From positions 558,001 through 622,000 of the forward strand of contig CP054185.1 of the NCBI GenBank assembly GCA_015180985.1: a stretch of DNA of 64,000 bases, in the 5' to 3' direction. This document shows positions 44,071 through 52,764 of this stretch, piece after piece. The DNA is from Flammeovirgaceae bacterium (GTDB lineage: Bacteria > Bacteroidota > Bacteroidia > Cytophagales > Cyclobacteriaceae). How positions within the stretch are numbered: position 1 is the stretch's first letter; every line of letters starts with the position of its first letter. The translations under genes were made by a program, and so were the position numbers. A model generated the notes under the pieces. It saw nothing but the letters and a program-made list of their open reading frames with translations, searched no databases and had not been told where the DNA came from.

Positions 44071-44121
44071 GTTGATCCCTGATAATCTCAAGCTTTGAGA
44101 CCTAAATCAGGCCTCAATTGA

Positions 44122-45309
44122 TTACCCTGACACTTCACGACTTGACAATGGTAGTGAGAACTTCTCCTTAAATTGGGATGGAGTGAGGTCGGTAAATTTC
44201 TTAAAGACCCGATTAAAAGTAGCCTTGCTGTTGAACCCAACTTCATAGGCAATAGCTAGTATTTTATAATTACTGCCTTCCTGAAGTAGCAATTTTTTGG
44301 CATCTTCAATCCGGTATTTGTTAATGAAATCATAAAAATTGACGAGGAACTCATCATTAATAAGCTGCGAAAGCTGGTAGTAGGGTACGGAAAGGGAATC
44401 AGCCAATTCAGAAATTTTTAAATCGCTTTTGAGATAGGGTTTATCGGTTTCCATATACTGCAAAAGCTTTTCTTTTATCTCCTGTATTCTAATACTGCTT
44501 TTAAGTTCAGTATGCGGTGTTGAGATGCTTGGCGCTAAACGACTATATTCAAGGTCGGGAAATGATCTGAAAATTTCTGGACTTTGAAAAGCTGAATATC
44601 CAATCGCATAAAGTGAAAAAGATGTAATGAGAAGCATTATATAATCCATTTCAAACTGATATGAATTAAGAAATGTTAGGGCTAAGACGAGCAAAAAATA
44701 GAGCAGGAGGTAAATCCCGAAATACAAACTAAAATTATTAAGCCAGCTTATATTTTTTACTACCAATACATTCGATGAAAATTCCTTTAGTTCTTCTTCT
44801 TTTTTTGCAATGAATTTGTATGCCGTATAAACATAAATGACGGTTTGCAGAACGTGTATTGCCATAAAGGCAAGCTGTTCTGCCGGAATTGCCAAGTTGC
44901 CGTTTGTTTCAAGGTTCAATATGAAATTGATTTTTTGGTTTGCCGGCATTGTATAAAAGGGCATCATCATAAACAATACTAAAAGAGCCGGTACAAAATG
45001 CAGTAGGCTTTTAATCGTGACTTCATAATTCTTATCTAAGAGGTAATGACAGTATATGTAGTAGAATGGCCCTAAGCAAAAAAGCAATGGATATGTTGAA
45101 GCAAGCAAAAAAGGATACATCAGAGCTATGCCTGAAATATCTGCCCCGTATTCAAAAAGGTGGAGTGAAATTGCTACAAGAAGAAAAGCAAGCCACTTAT
45201 TGGCGTCACGGTTTTCGGATTTTGTTAAGAGGTAAAAAGATATAAATAGGCCTTGTGCTCCTCCAAGAAGAATTATGACTGACCAGAAGTTAAAAGTAAT
45301 TCCAGGCAT
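44122..45309 (-). CDS. AraC-family regulator with multi-pass membrane N-terminus (copy B)
   Basis: A 395-residue paralogue of the gene just downstream. Seven or so N-terminal membrane helices (FWSVIILLGGAQGLFISFYL, FVPALLVLFMMMPFYTM, IYLLLYFLLVLALTF) are followed by an AraC domain: ISELADSLSVPYYQLSQLIND and YEVGFNSKATFNRVFKKFTDLTPSQFKEKF. Two such genes in tandem, with shared intergenic repeats, suggest local duplication of a regulator-target unit. Targets are unproven; the hydrolase and esterase downstream are candidates. Confidence 0.9.
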   Translation of the reverse strand: MPGITFNFWSVIILLGGAQGLFISFYLLTKSENRDANKWLAFLLVAISLHLFEYGADISGIALMYPFLLASTYPLLFCLGPFYYIYCHYLLDKNYEVTIKSLLHFVPALLVLFMMMPFYTMPANQKINFILNLETNGNLAIPAEQLAFMAIHVLQTVIYVYTAYKFIAKKEEELKEFSSNVLVVKNISWLNNFSLYFGIYLLLYFLLVLALTFLNSYQFEMDYIMLLITSFSLYAIGYSAFQSPEIFRSFPDLEYSRLAPSISTPHTELKSSIRIQEIKEKLLQYMETDKPYLKSDLKISELADSLSVPYYQLSQLINDEFLVNFYDFINKYRIEDAKKLLLQEGSNYKILAIAYEVGFNSKATFNRVFKKFTDLTPSQFKEKFSLPLSSREVSG

Positions 45310-45518
45310 TGCCTTTTCATATTCAATTGTCGGGAAAACAAAGATAGGAATTTAATATCGTTGGCTTTTAATTGACACTCGTGTCTCAATGCGAATCTTT
45401 GCCTTTGTAAAGCATCATCAAGGCTTACGGGCGATGAGACCTATTATTACTTATATCACTTTCAGGAAAATTCATCCTTTGCAAAGGGATGCGTTCAGTC
45501 CATTTAAGCGTTACTGAT

Positions 45519-45791
45519 TTACGCAGCCTTAAACATCTCCTCTACTTCCGACAACGACACCTTGAACCGTTTAGGCATTCCGAATATCTTGAAGATAATA
45601 AGTACCTGCTTAATACTGTAGAAGTGGCCGTTCTTCTTTCCGATTTCTTCATCGTGCTTCTTTACCCAACGCTGAAACGTTAACCAGCACACACCGTAGA
45701 AGTCCGCCAGTTGCTTGTGATTGTAGGGTTTCAATACAAAGATTTCTGGTTTGTTTCCGGTTTCCTCGGTTTTTGTGATCTCGCGCTTCAT
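45519..45791 (-). CDS. Small helix-turn-helix protein (paralogue A)
   Basis: A 90-residue protein with a MerR/DUF4248-like DNA-binding fold: EIFVLKPYNHKQLADFYGVCWLTFQRWVKKH holds the helix-turn-helix, followed by GKKNGHFYSIKQVLIIFKIFGMPKRF. It is clearly paralogous to the 94-residue protein encoded at 46675-46959 (both share the HKQLA-YGV-WLTFQ-W pattern). It is divergently transcribed from the S24 repressor across a 90-bp gap, the classic layout of a phage-type control region. Confidence 0.8.
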   Translation of the reverse strand: MKREITKTEETGNKPEIFVLKPYNHKQLADFYGVCWLTFQRWVKKHDEEIGKKNGHFYSIKQVLIIFKIFGMPKRFKVSLSEVEEMFKAA

Positions 45792-45880
45792 ATATGTTTG
45801 TCTTTATTATTTACGTGGTCAGTTTGCAATGTTAAGTAATACTGACTAATATTGTCAAGTTTTACTAAACAAATTAATTT

Positions 45881-46669
45881 ATGCTGTCAAAAGATGTCGT
45901 AGGCAACCAAATTAAGGCATTAAGACTTGAAAAAGGCCTTTCTCAGGAGGAATTCGGGGCTTCTGTGGATTTGAGCAGGTCTGCTGTATCGCAAATAGAG
46001 AGCGGCCAAATATATCCCTCTTTAGAGACAATTGATAAGATTGTAAAGCATTACTCAACAACTTGGGATCATCTAACAGGCAATGCAAAGCCTGCCAAGA
46101 CAGGTGGTTTGCGAGAGGTTCGGATTGTTTTGTCCACAGTGGACAATACCGGAAAAGACAACATTGTGTTAGTGCCAATAAAAGCCCAAGCTGGTTACTT
46201 GGTAGGAGCGCAACAACAGGAGTTTATAGAAAACCTTCCGGCTTTTTGGCTCCCTGGACTTGGTCACGGCTCCTTTCGTGCGTTTGAGGTGAGTGGGTAC
46301 AGTATGCTCGCTGACAGGCAAGGTTTTTACCCAGGCGACATTGTTATCGCGGAATTTGTGGAACGGATCGAGGACATACGTGATGGCTTTGTCTATGTTC
46401 TTGTAAACAACGCGCAAGAAGTCGACAACATCGTTTTGAAGCGCTGCCTCAACTACCTGGACAAAGGTGGTGTCATTATTTGCAAGTCTGACAACAAAGA
46501 CCCGCAATACCCAACGTTTCCTTTGCCAGTCGAAAACATCAAGGAGGTCTGGAAATTCAAAATGAAACTGACACGCCAGGCTCCTGAGCCTTCGGGATTA
46601 TATGAGCGTATTAACGCTCTTGAAGGAGACTTGGTGCTGTTGAAGGAACAACTCAAAAAGGCTATTTAG
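45881..46669 (+). CDS. XRE/S24 LexA-like (CI-type) repressor
   Basis: A 262-residue regulator. An N-terminal Xre helix-turn-helix (IKALRLEKGLSQEEFGASVDLSRSAVSQIESG) is joined to an S24 peptidase domain. The likely self-cleavage site is Ala-Gly in KAQAGYLVG, the catalytic serine is in EVSGYSMLAD, and the lysine in IVLKRCLN. A C-terminal coiled-coil (YERINALEGDLVLLKEQLKKAI) probably mediates dimers. DNA damage would trigger RecA-assisted cleavage in this family. Small DNA-binding paralogues lie on both sides. Confidence 0.9.
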   Translation: MLSKDVVGNQIKALRLEKGLSQEEFGASVDLSRSAVSQIESGQIYPSLETIDKIVKHYSTTWDHLTGNAKPAKTGGLREVRIVLSTVDNTGKDNIVLVPIKAQAGYLVGAQQQEFIENLPAFWLPGLGHGSFRAFEVSGYSMLADRQGFYPGDIVIAEFVERIEDIRDGFVYVLVNNAQEVDNIVLKRCLNYLDKGGVIICKSDNKDPQYPTFPLPVENIKEVWKFKMKLTRQAPEPSGLYERINALEGDLVLLKEQLKKAI

Positions 46670-46674
46670 AGGCT

Positions 46675-46959
46675 CTATTGTTTTTCAAGAGCGAATAGCT
46701 TTTCAAATTCGCTGAGCGTCATGTTTATCAGCTTTGGCATTCCAAAGAGCTGAAAGATTTTTCTTACCTGCGGGACGTGGTAGAAGTGGCCGGTCTTTTT
46801 ACCCACTTCATTCTCCACACGCTTGATCCAATTCTGAAATGTCAACCAACTTACTCCATACATCTGCGCGAGTTGCTTATGCGTAAGCGGTCGCAAAACA
46901 AAAATTCTTTCCTTCGTCACATTGCCATCCTTCACCATATTTCTTTTTCGTTTCTGCAA
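46675..46959 (-). CDS. Small helix-turn-helix protein (paralogue B)
   Basis: A 94-residue protein, paralogous to the 90-residue product at 45519-45791: ERIFVLRPLTHKQLAQMYGVSWLTFQNWIKR is the DNA-binding part, then GKKTGHFYHVPQVRKIFQLFGMPKLI. The start could be 46959 or ATG 46938 (MVKDGN). It converges on the S24 repressor with 5 nt between stops. Two dyads lie upstream of its start. Confidence 0.78.
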   Translation of the reverse strand: MQKRKRNMVKDGNVTKERIFVLRPLTHKQLAQMYGVSWLTFQNWIKRVENEVGKKTGHFYHVPQVRKIFQLFGMPKLINMTLSEFEKLFALEKQ

Positions 46960-47266
46960 TTATGTACCCTATAAGAAGTGAAGTTCAATGGTTTTGAACG
47001 ATTGTTAATTATTGTGAATGAATTTTCACGATTTCATTCGATTATGAATGAAATGAAATGACAAAGACAGATTCATGCAAGAGTTGGAAAAATGTTCAAA
47101 TGGAGTCGAATTAAACTTAAAAAACGTTGAAGGGAGTTGGCTATACCATGCATTATGGTCAAAAACCCGCTTTTTTTACAGAATCTCTCCAGAATCTTGA
47201 TTTACTATTGCTCAACAATCCACGTGGAAAAGCCGAAATGGTGGTGTCCGGGGTTTACAAAATGGT
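46960..47266. promoter_or_regulatory. Regulatory gap with two inverted repeats
   Basis: No gene is supported here. Two dyads lie close together: GTGAA (47014-47018) with TTCAC (47025-47029), and TTTCATTC (47032-47039) with GAATGAAA (47046-47053), each with a 6-nt spacer. They sit upstream of the minus-strand small DNA-binding gene and of the glycosyltransferase operon and may be operators for the S24 repressor or its small partners. Confidence 0.45.
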
Positions 47267-48016
47267 ATGGAGGATTCGCTTACAATTATTATTCCTGTAT
47301 ATAACGAAGAGGCGTGTCTTGAACCTCTTTTTCTGGCGATAACAGAATTTCTTAACCGGATCAAATTTTCAATTCATGTCTTGTTCGTCAACGATGGATC
47401 TACTGATAGTAGTGCTGAAAGGATTGAAAAAATTTGCAGCATCGACAGCCGGTATTCTTTTATTTCTCTTGAGCGAAACAGTGGATTGAGTACCGCCTTG
47501 AAAGCCGGCATAGATCATTGTAATACCAAGTTTATTGGATACATGGATGCAGATCTGCAGACATCACCCTCCGATTTTGAAAAATTGCTTGAGTTCAAAT
47601 ATGAGTATGAACTGGTAATGGGTTATCGCGAAAATCGCAAAGATACCCTTGTAAAGAGGCTCTCATCGCTGATAGCCAACTCATTCAGGCAATGGCTCCT
47701 TGAAGATGAAATCATTGACACTGGATGTCCGCTAAAAATTATGCGCACGGACGTAGCCAAGCAAATGCCTTTTTTTAAAGGGATGCACCGGTTTATCCCC
47801 GATATGGTAATACTACTAGGCGGAAGAGTAAAGCAAGTTCCAATTAAGCATTTCCCCCGAGTTGCAGGAAAGGCTAAGTACAACCTCATGAATAGAATGC
47901 TTGGTCCACTCATAGATGCCTTTGTGTTCCGTTGGATGCAACGTAATTTCATTCACTATAACATAAAGAAATTGAGCCACGAAATGGCTCAGGAACATGA
48001 CGAACTCGCCCGATAA
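47267..48016 (+). CDS. Family 2 glycosyltransferase, dolichol/undecaprenyl-phosphate sugar type
   Basis: A 249-residue GT-A enzyme: LTIIIPVYNEEACLEPLF, the nucleotide-sugar strand VLFVNDGSTDSS, the DxD motif in YMDADLQTSPSD, and a C-terminal amphipathic part (HYNIKKLSHEMAQ). It resembles DPM1 and ArnC-like enzymes that make polyprenyl-phosphate sugars. The next two genes, a GT39 transferase and a lipid-A-N-terminal-domain protein, use or flip such donors, supporting a three-gene pathway. It overlaps the next gene by 20 nt. Confidence 0.88.
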   Translation: MEDSLTIIIPVYNEEACLEPLFLAITEFLNRIKFSIHVLFVNDGSTDSSAERIEKICSIDSRYSFISLERNSGLSTALKAGIDHCNTKFIGYMDADLQTSPSDFEKLLEFKYEYELVMGYRENRKDTLVKRLSSLIANSFRQWLLEDEIIDTGCPLKIMRTDVAKQMPFFKGMHRFIPDMVILLGGRVKQVPIKHFPRVAGKAKYNLMNRMLGPLIDAFVFRWMQRNFIHYNIKKLSHEMAQEHDELAR

Positions 48017-49607
48017 GAAGATTCCTATTGCAGTTGCAATCCTTTGTATTTTCATGTTGTTGACTGGGAATTTATGGGGTGTGATCGAGACGAGCGAAGC
48101 GCGGTATGCTGAAATAAGCCGTGAGATGTATCGCTCGGGTGATTGGCTACATCCAAGTCTATTGAACATCCATCATTACCATAAACCCCCAGTTACTTAT
48201 TGGGTTACAGCAACAGCTTTCTCAATATTCGGAGTCAATGCCTTCGCAGCCCGTTTCTTTTTAGTACTATCATTTGGTGTTCAGGTGCTCCTTCTATTCC
48301 GAATAGCCAGACTTTTATTTAAGAATAAGGAAATCGCTGGTTACTGTGCGCTTGTGTACGCCACTTTGCCGCTTACGTTAATTTCTGTGAGAGGATTAAC
48401 TACCGATTCATACTTAACCACATTCGTCCTGCTCAGTCTCTTCTACGGGCTCAAGTTCATTGAAAGCAAGAAAGTTCTTTTCCTCTATGGAATGGCATTT
48501 GCTTTGGGCGTAGGATTTCTTGTCAAAGGGCCAGTTATTTTTATCGTTCCTGTCTTGGCAATTGCGAGCATGTGGAACCATGCCCGTATCAAAATAAATG
48601 AGGGAACCATCGCATTGCTGATATTCGTAACGGTGGGATTTTCCTGGTTTGCATTTCTTGTAGCCGAAGACTCACGCTTTGCCGACTACTTCTTCTTCCG
48701 TCATTTTGTTGACAGACTTGCAAATGCAGAAGTTTTTGCGAGGAAAGAACCTTGGTATTATTATTTACCTATCATTCCATTGGTCACACTTCCGTGGATC
48801 ATTATTTTTATTGGAGGCATTCTAGCCAAGAAAGCAACAGGGGATGATCGAAGAATGATAAATCGTTTGCTCCTTTGGTGGATACTGCTTCCACTCATAG
48901 TCTTCTCTATTTCAAGTTCCAAACTGGTGCTCTATATCCTGCCTCTTTCCATTGGTTTTAGCTTGGCTGCTGGATATTTTCTTGCTGGCGGAATATCGAA
49001 AATCCTATTTAAGTTCTTTTTGGCTATACCTATAATTATCAATCTATGCCTAATCTCTATCCCAATTTTTTTCTCACGATTTAACTTCAATAACACTCTT
49101 TACATTTCCTCTAGTTTTACATTGGTTGCTTGTCTAGTAGTATGGTTTCTAATATTACAACGCGAACTTGCTGTCTTATTGGCGAGTACCCTTTTCACAA
49201 TCAATCTGATCCTGTTTTCTTCTCAGTTCTTCAGCCTTAATGCTAATGAAGTCAATTCACTGGCAACCGTAACATCCTTCATTAAGCAGCAGGGGCTTCA
49301 CGACAGAACAATTATCGCTTATGACGAGCTACTGCCCTCTGTTGCTTTTGAACTTGACAAGGAGATAATCTCCGTTTACGCGGGCGACCGTTCACTAAAA
49401 CGCGAAACACAATTTGAACCTGACGACCAATGGAAAAATTATTTGATTGATGTAAATGATCGGACTAGCCTTCAACACTTTAAAACCATATTGTCAAAAC
49501 AATCTGTGGTGATTGTCAAGAATGAATTGCCGGCAAAATTGGATTCACTATTAGTTGGAAGATGGATTCATAAAGATTTTGAGAAATGGAAAGTGTATTA
49601 CAATTGA
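47997..49607 (+). CDS. ArnT/PMT-like GT39 glycosyltransferase
   Basis: A 536-residue integral membrane enzyme with about 11-12 helices. The first loop has the family signature NLWGVIETSEARYAEISREMYRSGDWLHP, with the acidic pair, and HHYHKPPVTYW. Further landmarks are YATLPLTLISVRGLTTDSYLTTF and GFLVKGPV. ArnT enzymes move a sugar from undecaprenyl phosphate onto lipid A; Pmt enzymes act on proteins. With its two partners a lipid A or lipid substrate is more likely, but this is inference. Confidence 0.88.
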   Translation: MTNSPDKKIPIAVAILCIFMLLTGNLWGVIETSEARYAEISREMYRSGDWLHPSLLNIHHYHKPPVTYWVTATAFSIFGVNAFAARFFLVLSFGVQVLLLFRIARLLFKNKEIAGYCALVYATLPLTLISVRGLTTDSYLTTFVLLSLFYGLKFIESKKVLFLYGMAFALGVGFLVKGPVIFIVPVLAIASMWNHARIKINEGTIALLIFVTVGFSWFAFLVAEDSRFADYFFFRHFVDRLANAEVFARKEPWYYYLPIIPLVTLPWIIIFIGGILAKKATGDDRRMINRLLLWWILLPLIVFSISSSKLVLYILPLSIGFSLAAGYFLAGGISKILFKFFLAIPIIINLCLISIPIFFSRFNFNNTLYISSSFTLVACLVVWFLILQRELAVLLASTLFTINLILFSSQFFSLNANEVNSLATVTSFIKQQGLHDRTIIAYDELLPSVAFELDKEIISVYAGDRSLKRETQFEPDDQWKNYLIDVNDRTSLQHFKTILSKQSVVIVKNELPAKLDSLLVGRWIHKDFEKWKVYYN

Positions 49608-49608
49608 A

Positions 49609-50235
49609 ATGGAGATAATTAGAACTTATTGGATTTTTGGAGTAGGATTCCTCGCACAATTGCTGTTCGGCATCCGCATCGTGATTCAATGGTGGATTGC
49701 AGAGAAAAGAAGGGAATCAGTTTCACCCAGTCTATTTTGGAAATTCAGTCTTGCAGGTTCAGCAATATTTCTTGTCTACGGTATTCTGCGAACTGACATC
49801 GTGATAATAGTCGGTCAAATTATTTCTTATGTTATCTACATAAGAAATCTCCAGCTAAAGGGAGATTGGCCTAAACTTTCTGGAGTATTGAGGTTTTTTC
49901 TTGCCTCCATCCCACCGATATGTATGTTATGGACGTTGGGAATGGCGCACGAAGTTAGTTTTACAACTGCACTATTTCAGGATATGAATGGTTTCCTACT
50001 TGTGGGCGCTGTTGGTCAGGTATTCCTTAACCTTAGGTTCCTTTACCAATGGTACTATTCAGAAAAACAAAAGCAGTCTATACTACCAACAGGCTTTTGG
50101 TGGCTGAGTATATCAGGCGGAGTTCTTGTGATTATCTACTCCATTTACAGACGTGATCCTGTTCTGCTACTCGCACAAGGTATGGCAATTGTCCCCTACA
50201 CAAGAAATCTGATTCTAAGCACAAAAAGGAATTAG
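49609..50235 (+). CDS. Lipid-A biosynthesis N-terminal (LABNT) domain protein, two repeats
   Basis: A 208-residue membrane protein starting 1 nt after the GT39 stop. Two copies of the LABNT domain are visible: FLAQLLFGIRIVIQWWIAEKRRESVSPSLFWKFSLAGS, and FLNLRFLYQWYYSEKQKQSILPTGFWWLSISGG. Such proteins accompany DPM-like and ArnT-like enzymes in many genomes, perhaps handling the lipid-linked sugar across the membrane. It ends 4 nt inside the convergent HD gene. Confidence 0.86.
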   Translation: MEIIRTYWIFGVGFLAQLLFGIRIVIQWWIAEKRRESVSPSLFWKFSLAGSAIFLVYGILRTDIVIIVGQIISYVIYIRNLQLKGDWPKLSGVLRFFLASIPPICMLWTLGMAHEVSFTTALFQDMNGFLLVGAVGQVFLNLRFLYQWYYSEKQKQSILPTGFWWLSISGGVLVIIYSIYRRDPVLLLAQGMAIVPYTRNLILSTKRN

Positions 50236-50873
50236 AGAAAAATTACCAACTGCTTATTGGCTTGAACATTTTTTTTCTTACTTTCATCCCAAAGCATTTT
50301 TGCAGAGTCTGTTTTGTAAGAGTGTGAAAGGAGGAAATCCAGATTCTGCTTAAACCACTCCTCGTCAGTGAAATCCTGGTCTTGAAGCACCTTCAACTCT
50401 TTGCGAAGGGCTGGGAGCAAACTGAAATAGTGCTCACTTGCCAGGTGAGCCATATCCGCATCTTGTATTATCATTTCCAATTTGGATTGAGCTTCTGCGC
50501 CACGCTTCGTTGACTGAATACATTTAACCACTTGTTCCATGTCCTCTTTAGGATAACCATACTTGGTCAAATAGGTAGAAGCGATGTGTATGCTTTCGTC
50601 TTCGTGAAAATTGTACACGCGTGTAAAGCCCGTGTCGTGAAACAAGGCTGCCAATCTTACTATCTCTTTCTCTTTATCACTAACCTTCTCCAACACACTG
50701 AGCTGCGATGCGGCATCCATCACATTCAATGTGTGTTGCAGATTGTGAAATGTAAATTCAGGTTTCAATCTTTCAGCAAGGAGTTTTTTAACAAACTTTT
50801 CCGCCTCTTCAAAAGTTGCACTTGAAACTCGTAACTCTAACTCAAAACCGAATATCTTTAAGCGGAAACTCAT
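50232..50873 (-). CDS. HD-domain phosphohydrolase
   Basis: A 213-residue soluble protein from ATG 50873. The HD metal motif is complete: FHNLQHTLNVMDA with His, AALFHDTG with HD, and QDADMAH late in the domain. HD proteins hydrolyse phosphate esters, nucleotides or cyclic nucleotides; the substrate is unknown. It begins 2 nt after the PAP2 stop (TAATAATG), so the two genes are tightly coupled. Confidence 0.85.
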   Translation of the reverse strand: MSFRLKIFGFELELRVSSATFEEAEKFVKKLLAERLKPEFTFHNLQHTLNVMDAASQLSVLEKVSDKEKEIVRLAALFHDTGFTRVYNFHEDESIHIASTYLTKYGYPKEDMEQVVKCIQSTKRGAEAQSKLEMIIQDADMAHLASEHYFSLLPALRKELKVLQDQDFTDEEWFKQNLDFLLSHSYKTDSAKMLWDESKKKNVQANKQLVIFL

Positions 50874-50875
50874 TA

Positions 50876-51649
50876 TTAGTTTATAGTTATGATTAGGCAT
50901 GCCCCCATGCTCCCGTAGTTGAAAGCGGGTGTCCACACTGCCGTGCTTTTGTTTCTTTTGGTTGGAATATTTCTGTGGAGCAGATAGGTTATGTTAGTAG
51001 ACAATATTCCGATACCAGCGCCAGCAAGAACATCTGAAGCCCAGTGCCTGTTGTTCATTACCCGCATGACACCAACCCCCGTTGCAACGGTGTATGCCCC
51101 GATGCTATACCAGACACTTTTATATCCATACTCTTTTGCCATAAACGTTGCTGCTGCGAATGCCTGGGCTGTGTGTCCGGATGGAAATGAGCTTGGCTGG
51201 CCTGTATCTGGTCGGGGAACAGTCGTGATCTTCTTGAGTGAATAAACCATTGCTCCCATCAGCAATTCGGTTTTTATCAGCAACCATGTTCGGTTCTTCA
51301 AGTCATTTTTCCCCTTTATCCCCAAAATATTTAGGCCATAAACTGCCGCAATAGGCGCGTACTGAATGTAATCGTCCGCACCATGATGAAACGCTGGTGC
51401 CCACTCATTGCGCTCCTCCTGTACCTCCAGGTTGTTGATCACATCATTATCGGTACTGGCGTAGAGCCCACTCGCTATCAATATCGTAGGAACAATTACT
51501 GCCCTTTGAAAAGACTTCGATCTAAATAATCCCTGAGTATAGGTTAAATTGGTTGATACAAGAGTATCATTAGCGTGTTGGATCTGTGCAAATAAATAAT
51601 TGATCTTAATAAATAGTAAGATGAGCAGGCAACTAAGAAAGTATTTCAT
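50876..51649 (-). CDS. PAP2-family lipid phosphatase
   Basis: A 257-residue membrane protein with the three PAP2 motifs: KKITTVPRPDTG, PSSFPSGHTAQAFAA and MRVMNNRHWASDVLAG. An N-terminal signal/anchor is present. The family removes phosphate from lipid A (LpxE-like), undecaprenyl pyrophosphate or phosphatidic acid. The adjacent ArnT/LABNT operon favours an envelope-lipid substrate, but the exact one is open. Confidence 0.86.
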   Translation of the reverse strand: MKYFLSCLLILLFIKINYLFAQIQHANDTLVSTNLTYTQGLFRSKSFQRAVIVPTILIASGLYASTDNDVINNLEVQEERNEWAPAFHHGADDYIQYAPIAAVYGLNILGIKGKNDLKNRTWLLIKTELLMGAMVYSLKKITTVPRPDTGQPSSFPSGHTAQAFAAATFMAKEYGYKSVWYSIGAYTVATGVGVMRVMNNRHWASDVLAGAGIGILSTNITYLLHRNIPTKRNKSTAVWTPAFNYGSMGACLIITIN

Positions 51650-51788
51650 GGGAAGACAGCACTTGAGAAAAGCTGATGCATTTTAAATGGTATCTATTTG
51701 ACAAAATCAAAAGACAAGCTCCGGTCTTGTCAGTTTCATCACGCAAGAATACGGTGTGATTTTGTAGGGATTCTGTAGGGAAAAAAAC

Positions 51789-52241
51789 TTAATCCTTATC
51801 CTCTTGTTGCTTCAATTCTTTTTTAAGCAATTTGCCTTCCACATCGAAAATAAGATCGAACGTTTGCTCTCCAATCTCTACTTCAACCTCATAAGTAATT
51901 GCGCCATTGGCATCAATCTTAGCAGCTTCTTCTATTTCATACTCTGAGTAGTCCTTCTTCAGTGTGGCTAGAATTGCAGAGGGGAGATCCTTTTTGTTAA
52001 TTTCTGTTTCGGTTTCAAGAATATTGCCGGCTGCATCAAAAAGAACGGATACTTCTTCGCCTTTTTGTTTAAAGCTTGCCTCATATTTGTCATCCTCCTT
52101 TTCCCAGTTTGCATTTTTTCCAGAATATTTTTTGGCCAGGTTGTTTTTGGCACCAGCAGGCACATCTTTACTGTCAAGCTTTTGGGCATGAGCATGAACT
52201 GCCAGAAACACTAGTAGCGAAGCGATCATTGTTTTTTTCAT
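51789..52241 (-). CDS. PepSY-like secreted protein
   Basis: A 150-residue protein with a signal peptide (MKKTMIASLLVFLAVHAHAQ). Two PepSY/BLIP-like repeats follow (AKKYSGKNANWEKEDDKYEASF and EVEVEIGEQTFDLIFDVEGKLLK). Similar proteins in Bacteroidota often accompany two-component systems that sense envelope stress. It probably acts in the periplasm. Confidence 0.8.
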   Translation of the reverse strand: MKKTMIASLLVFLAVHAHAQKLDSKDVPAGAKNNLAKKYSGKNANWEKEDDKYEASFKQKGEEVSVLFDAAGNILETETEINKKDLPSAILATLKKDYSEYEIEEAAKIDANGAITYEVEVEIGEQTFDLIFDVEGKLLKKELKQQEDKD

Positions 52242-52318
52242 GGTTGATTGATTTAGATATTGACTAAATCAACAAAGACATTTTGGAGCAATTCTGGATT
52301 TGAATAATTCCGCGAAAA

Positions 52319-52741
52319 TTATTTCCAAACAAGTACAATCATGCCTATGAAAATAAGGAAGGCACCAATCAAAATTTTTGGTGTTACTGGCTCTTTTAAC
52401 AGCAGGAAAGATAATAGCAGAGTAATGAGGATGCTGGCCTTGTCTATCGCAGCCACATACGAGACCAAGCCGTCTTTCATCGCTCTGTAGTAGAAAATCC
52501 AACTAAGGGTTGTAGTAATACCCGATGCAATCAGTAGCAGTATTTGTAATCCGGTGAGGTTGACAATTTCCTTGTACTTTTCCCCAAATAAATTGATGAC
52601 TGCAATGATTACAAAAATCACGGTTGTCCTGATTCCGAGTCCAAAGTCGGCACTGATGTTTTGAAGACCATATTTTGCCAATACAGAAGTAAGTCCTGCA
52701 AAAATCATTGCCAGAATTGCATAGATGATCCAGGTCTGCAT
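52319..52741 (-). CDS. EamA-family small transporter
   Basis: A 140-residue protein with four or five membrane helices and one EamA/DMT unit (IYAILAMIFAGLTSVLAKYGL, IFYYRAMKDGLVSYVAAIDK, ILIGAFLIFIGMIVLVWK). Half-size EamA proteins work as dimers in metabolite or polyamine export. It lies 23 nt after the TonB receptor gene and could be part of the same operon. Confidence 0.85.
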   Translation of the reverse strand: MQTWIIYAILAMIFAGLTSVLAKYGLQNISADFGLGIRTTVIFVIIAVINLFGEKYKEIVNLTGLQILLLIASGITTTLSWIFYYRAMKDGLVSYVAAIDKASILITLLLSFLLLKEPVTPKILIGAFLIFIGMIVLVWK

Positions 52742-52764
52742 ATCTCAAGTGTTTGGCTTAATCT

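Noticed and set aside
46976-47060. Iteron-like origin of replication
   Set aside because: The GAATGA motifs are arranged as two dyads and not as regular direct repeats; operators explain them better.
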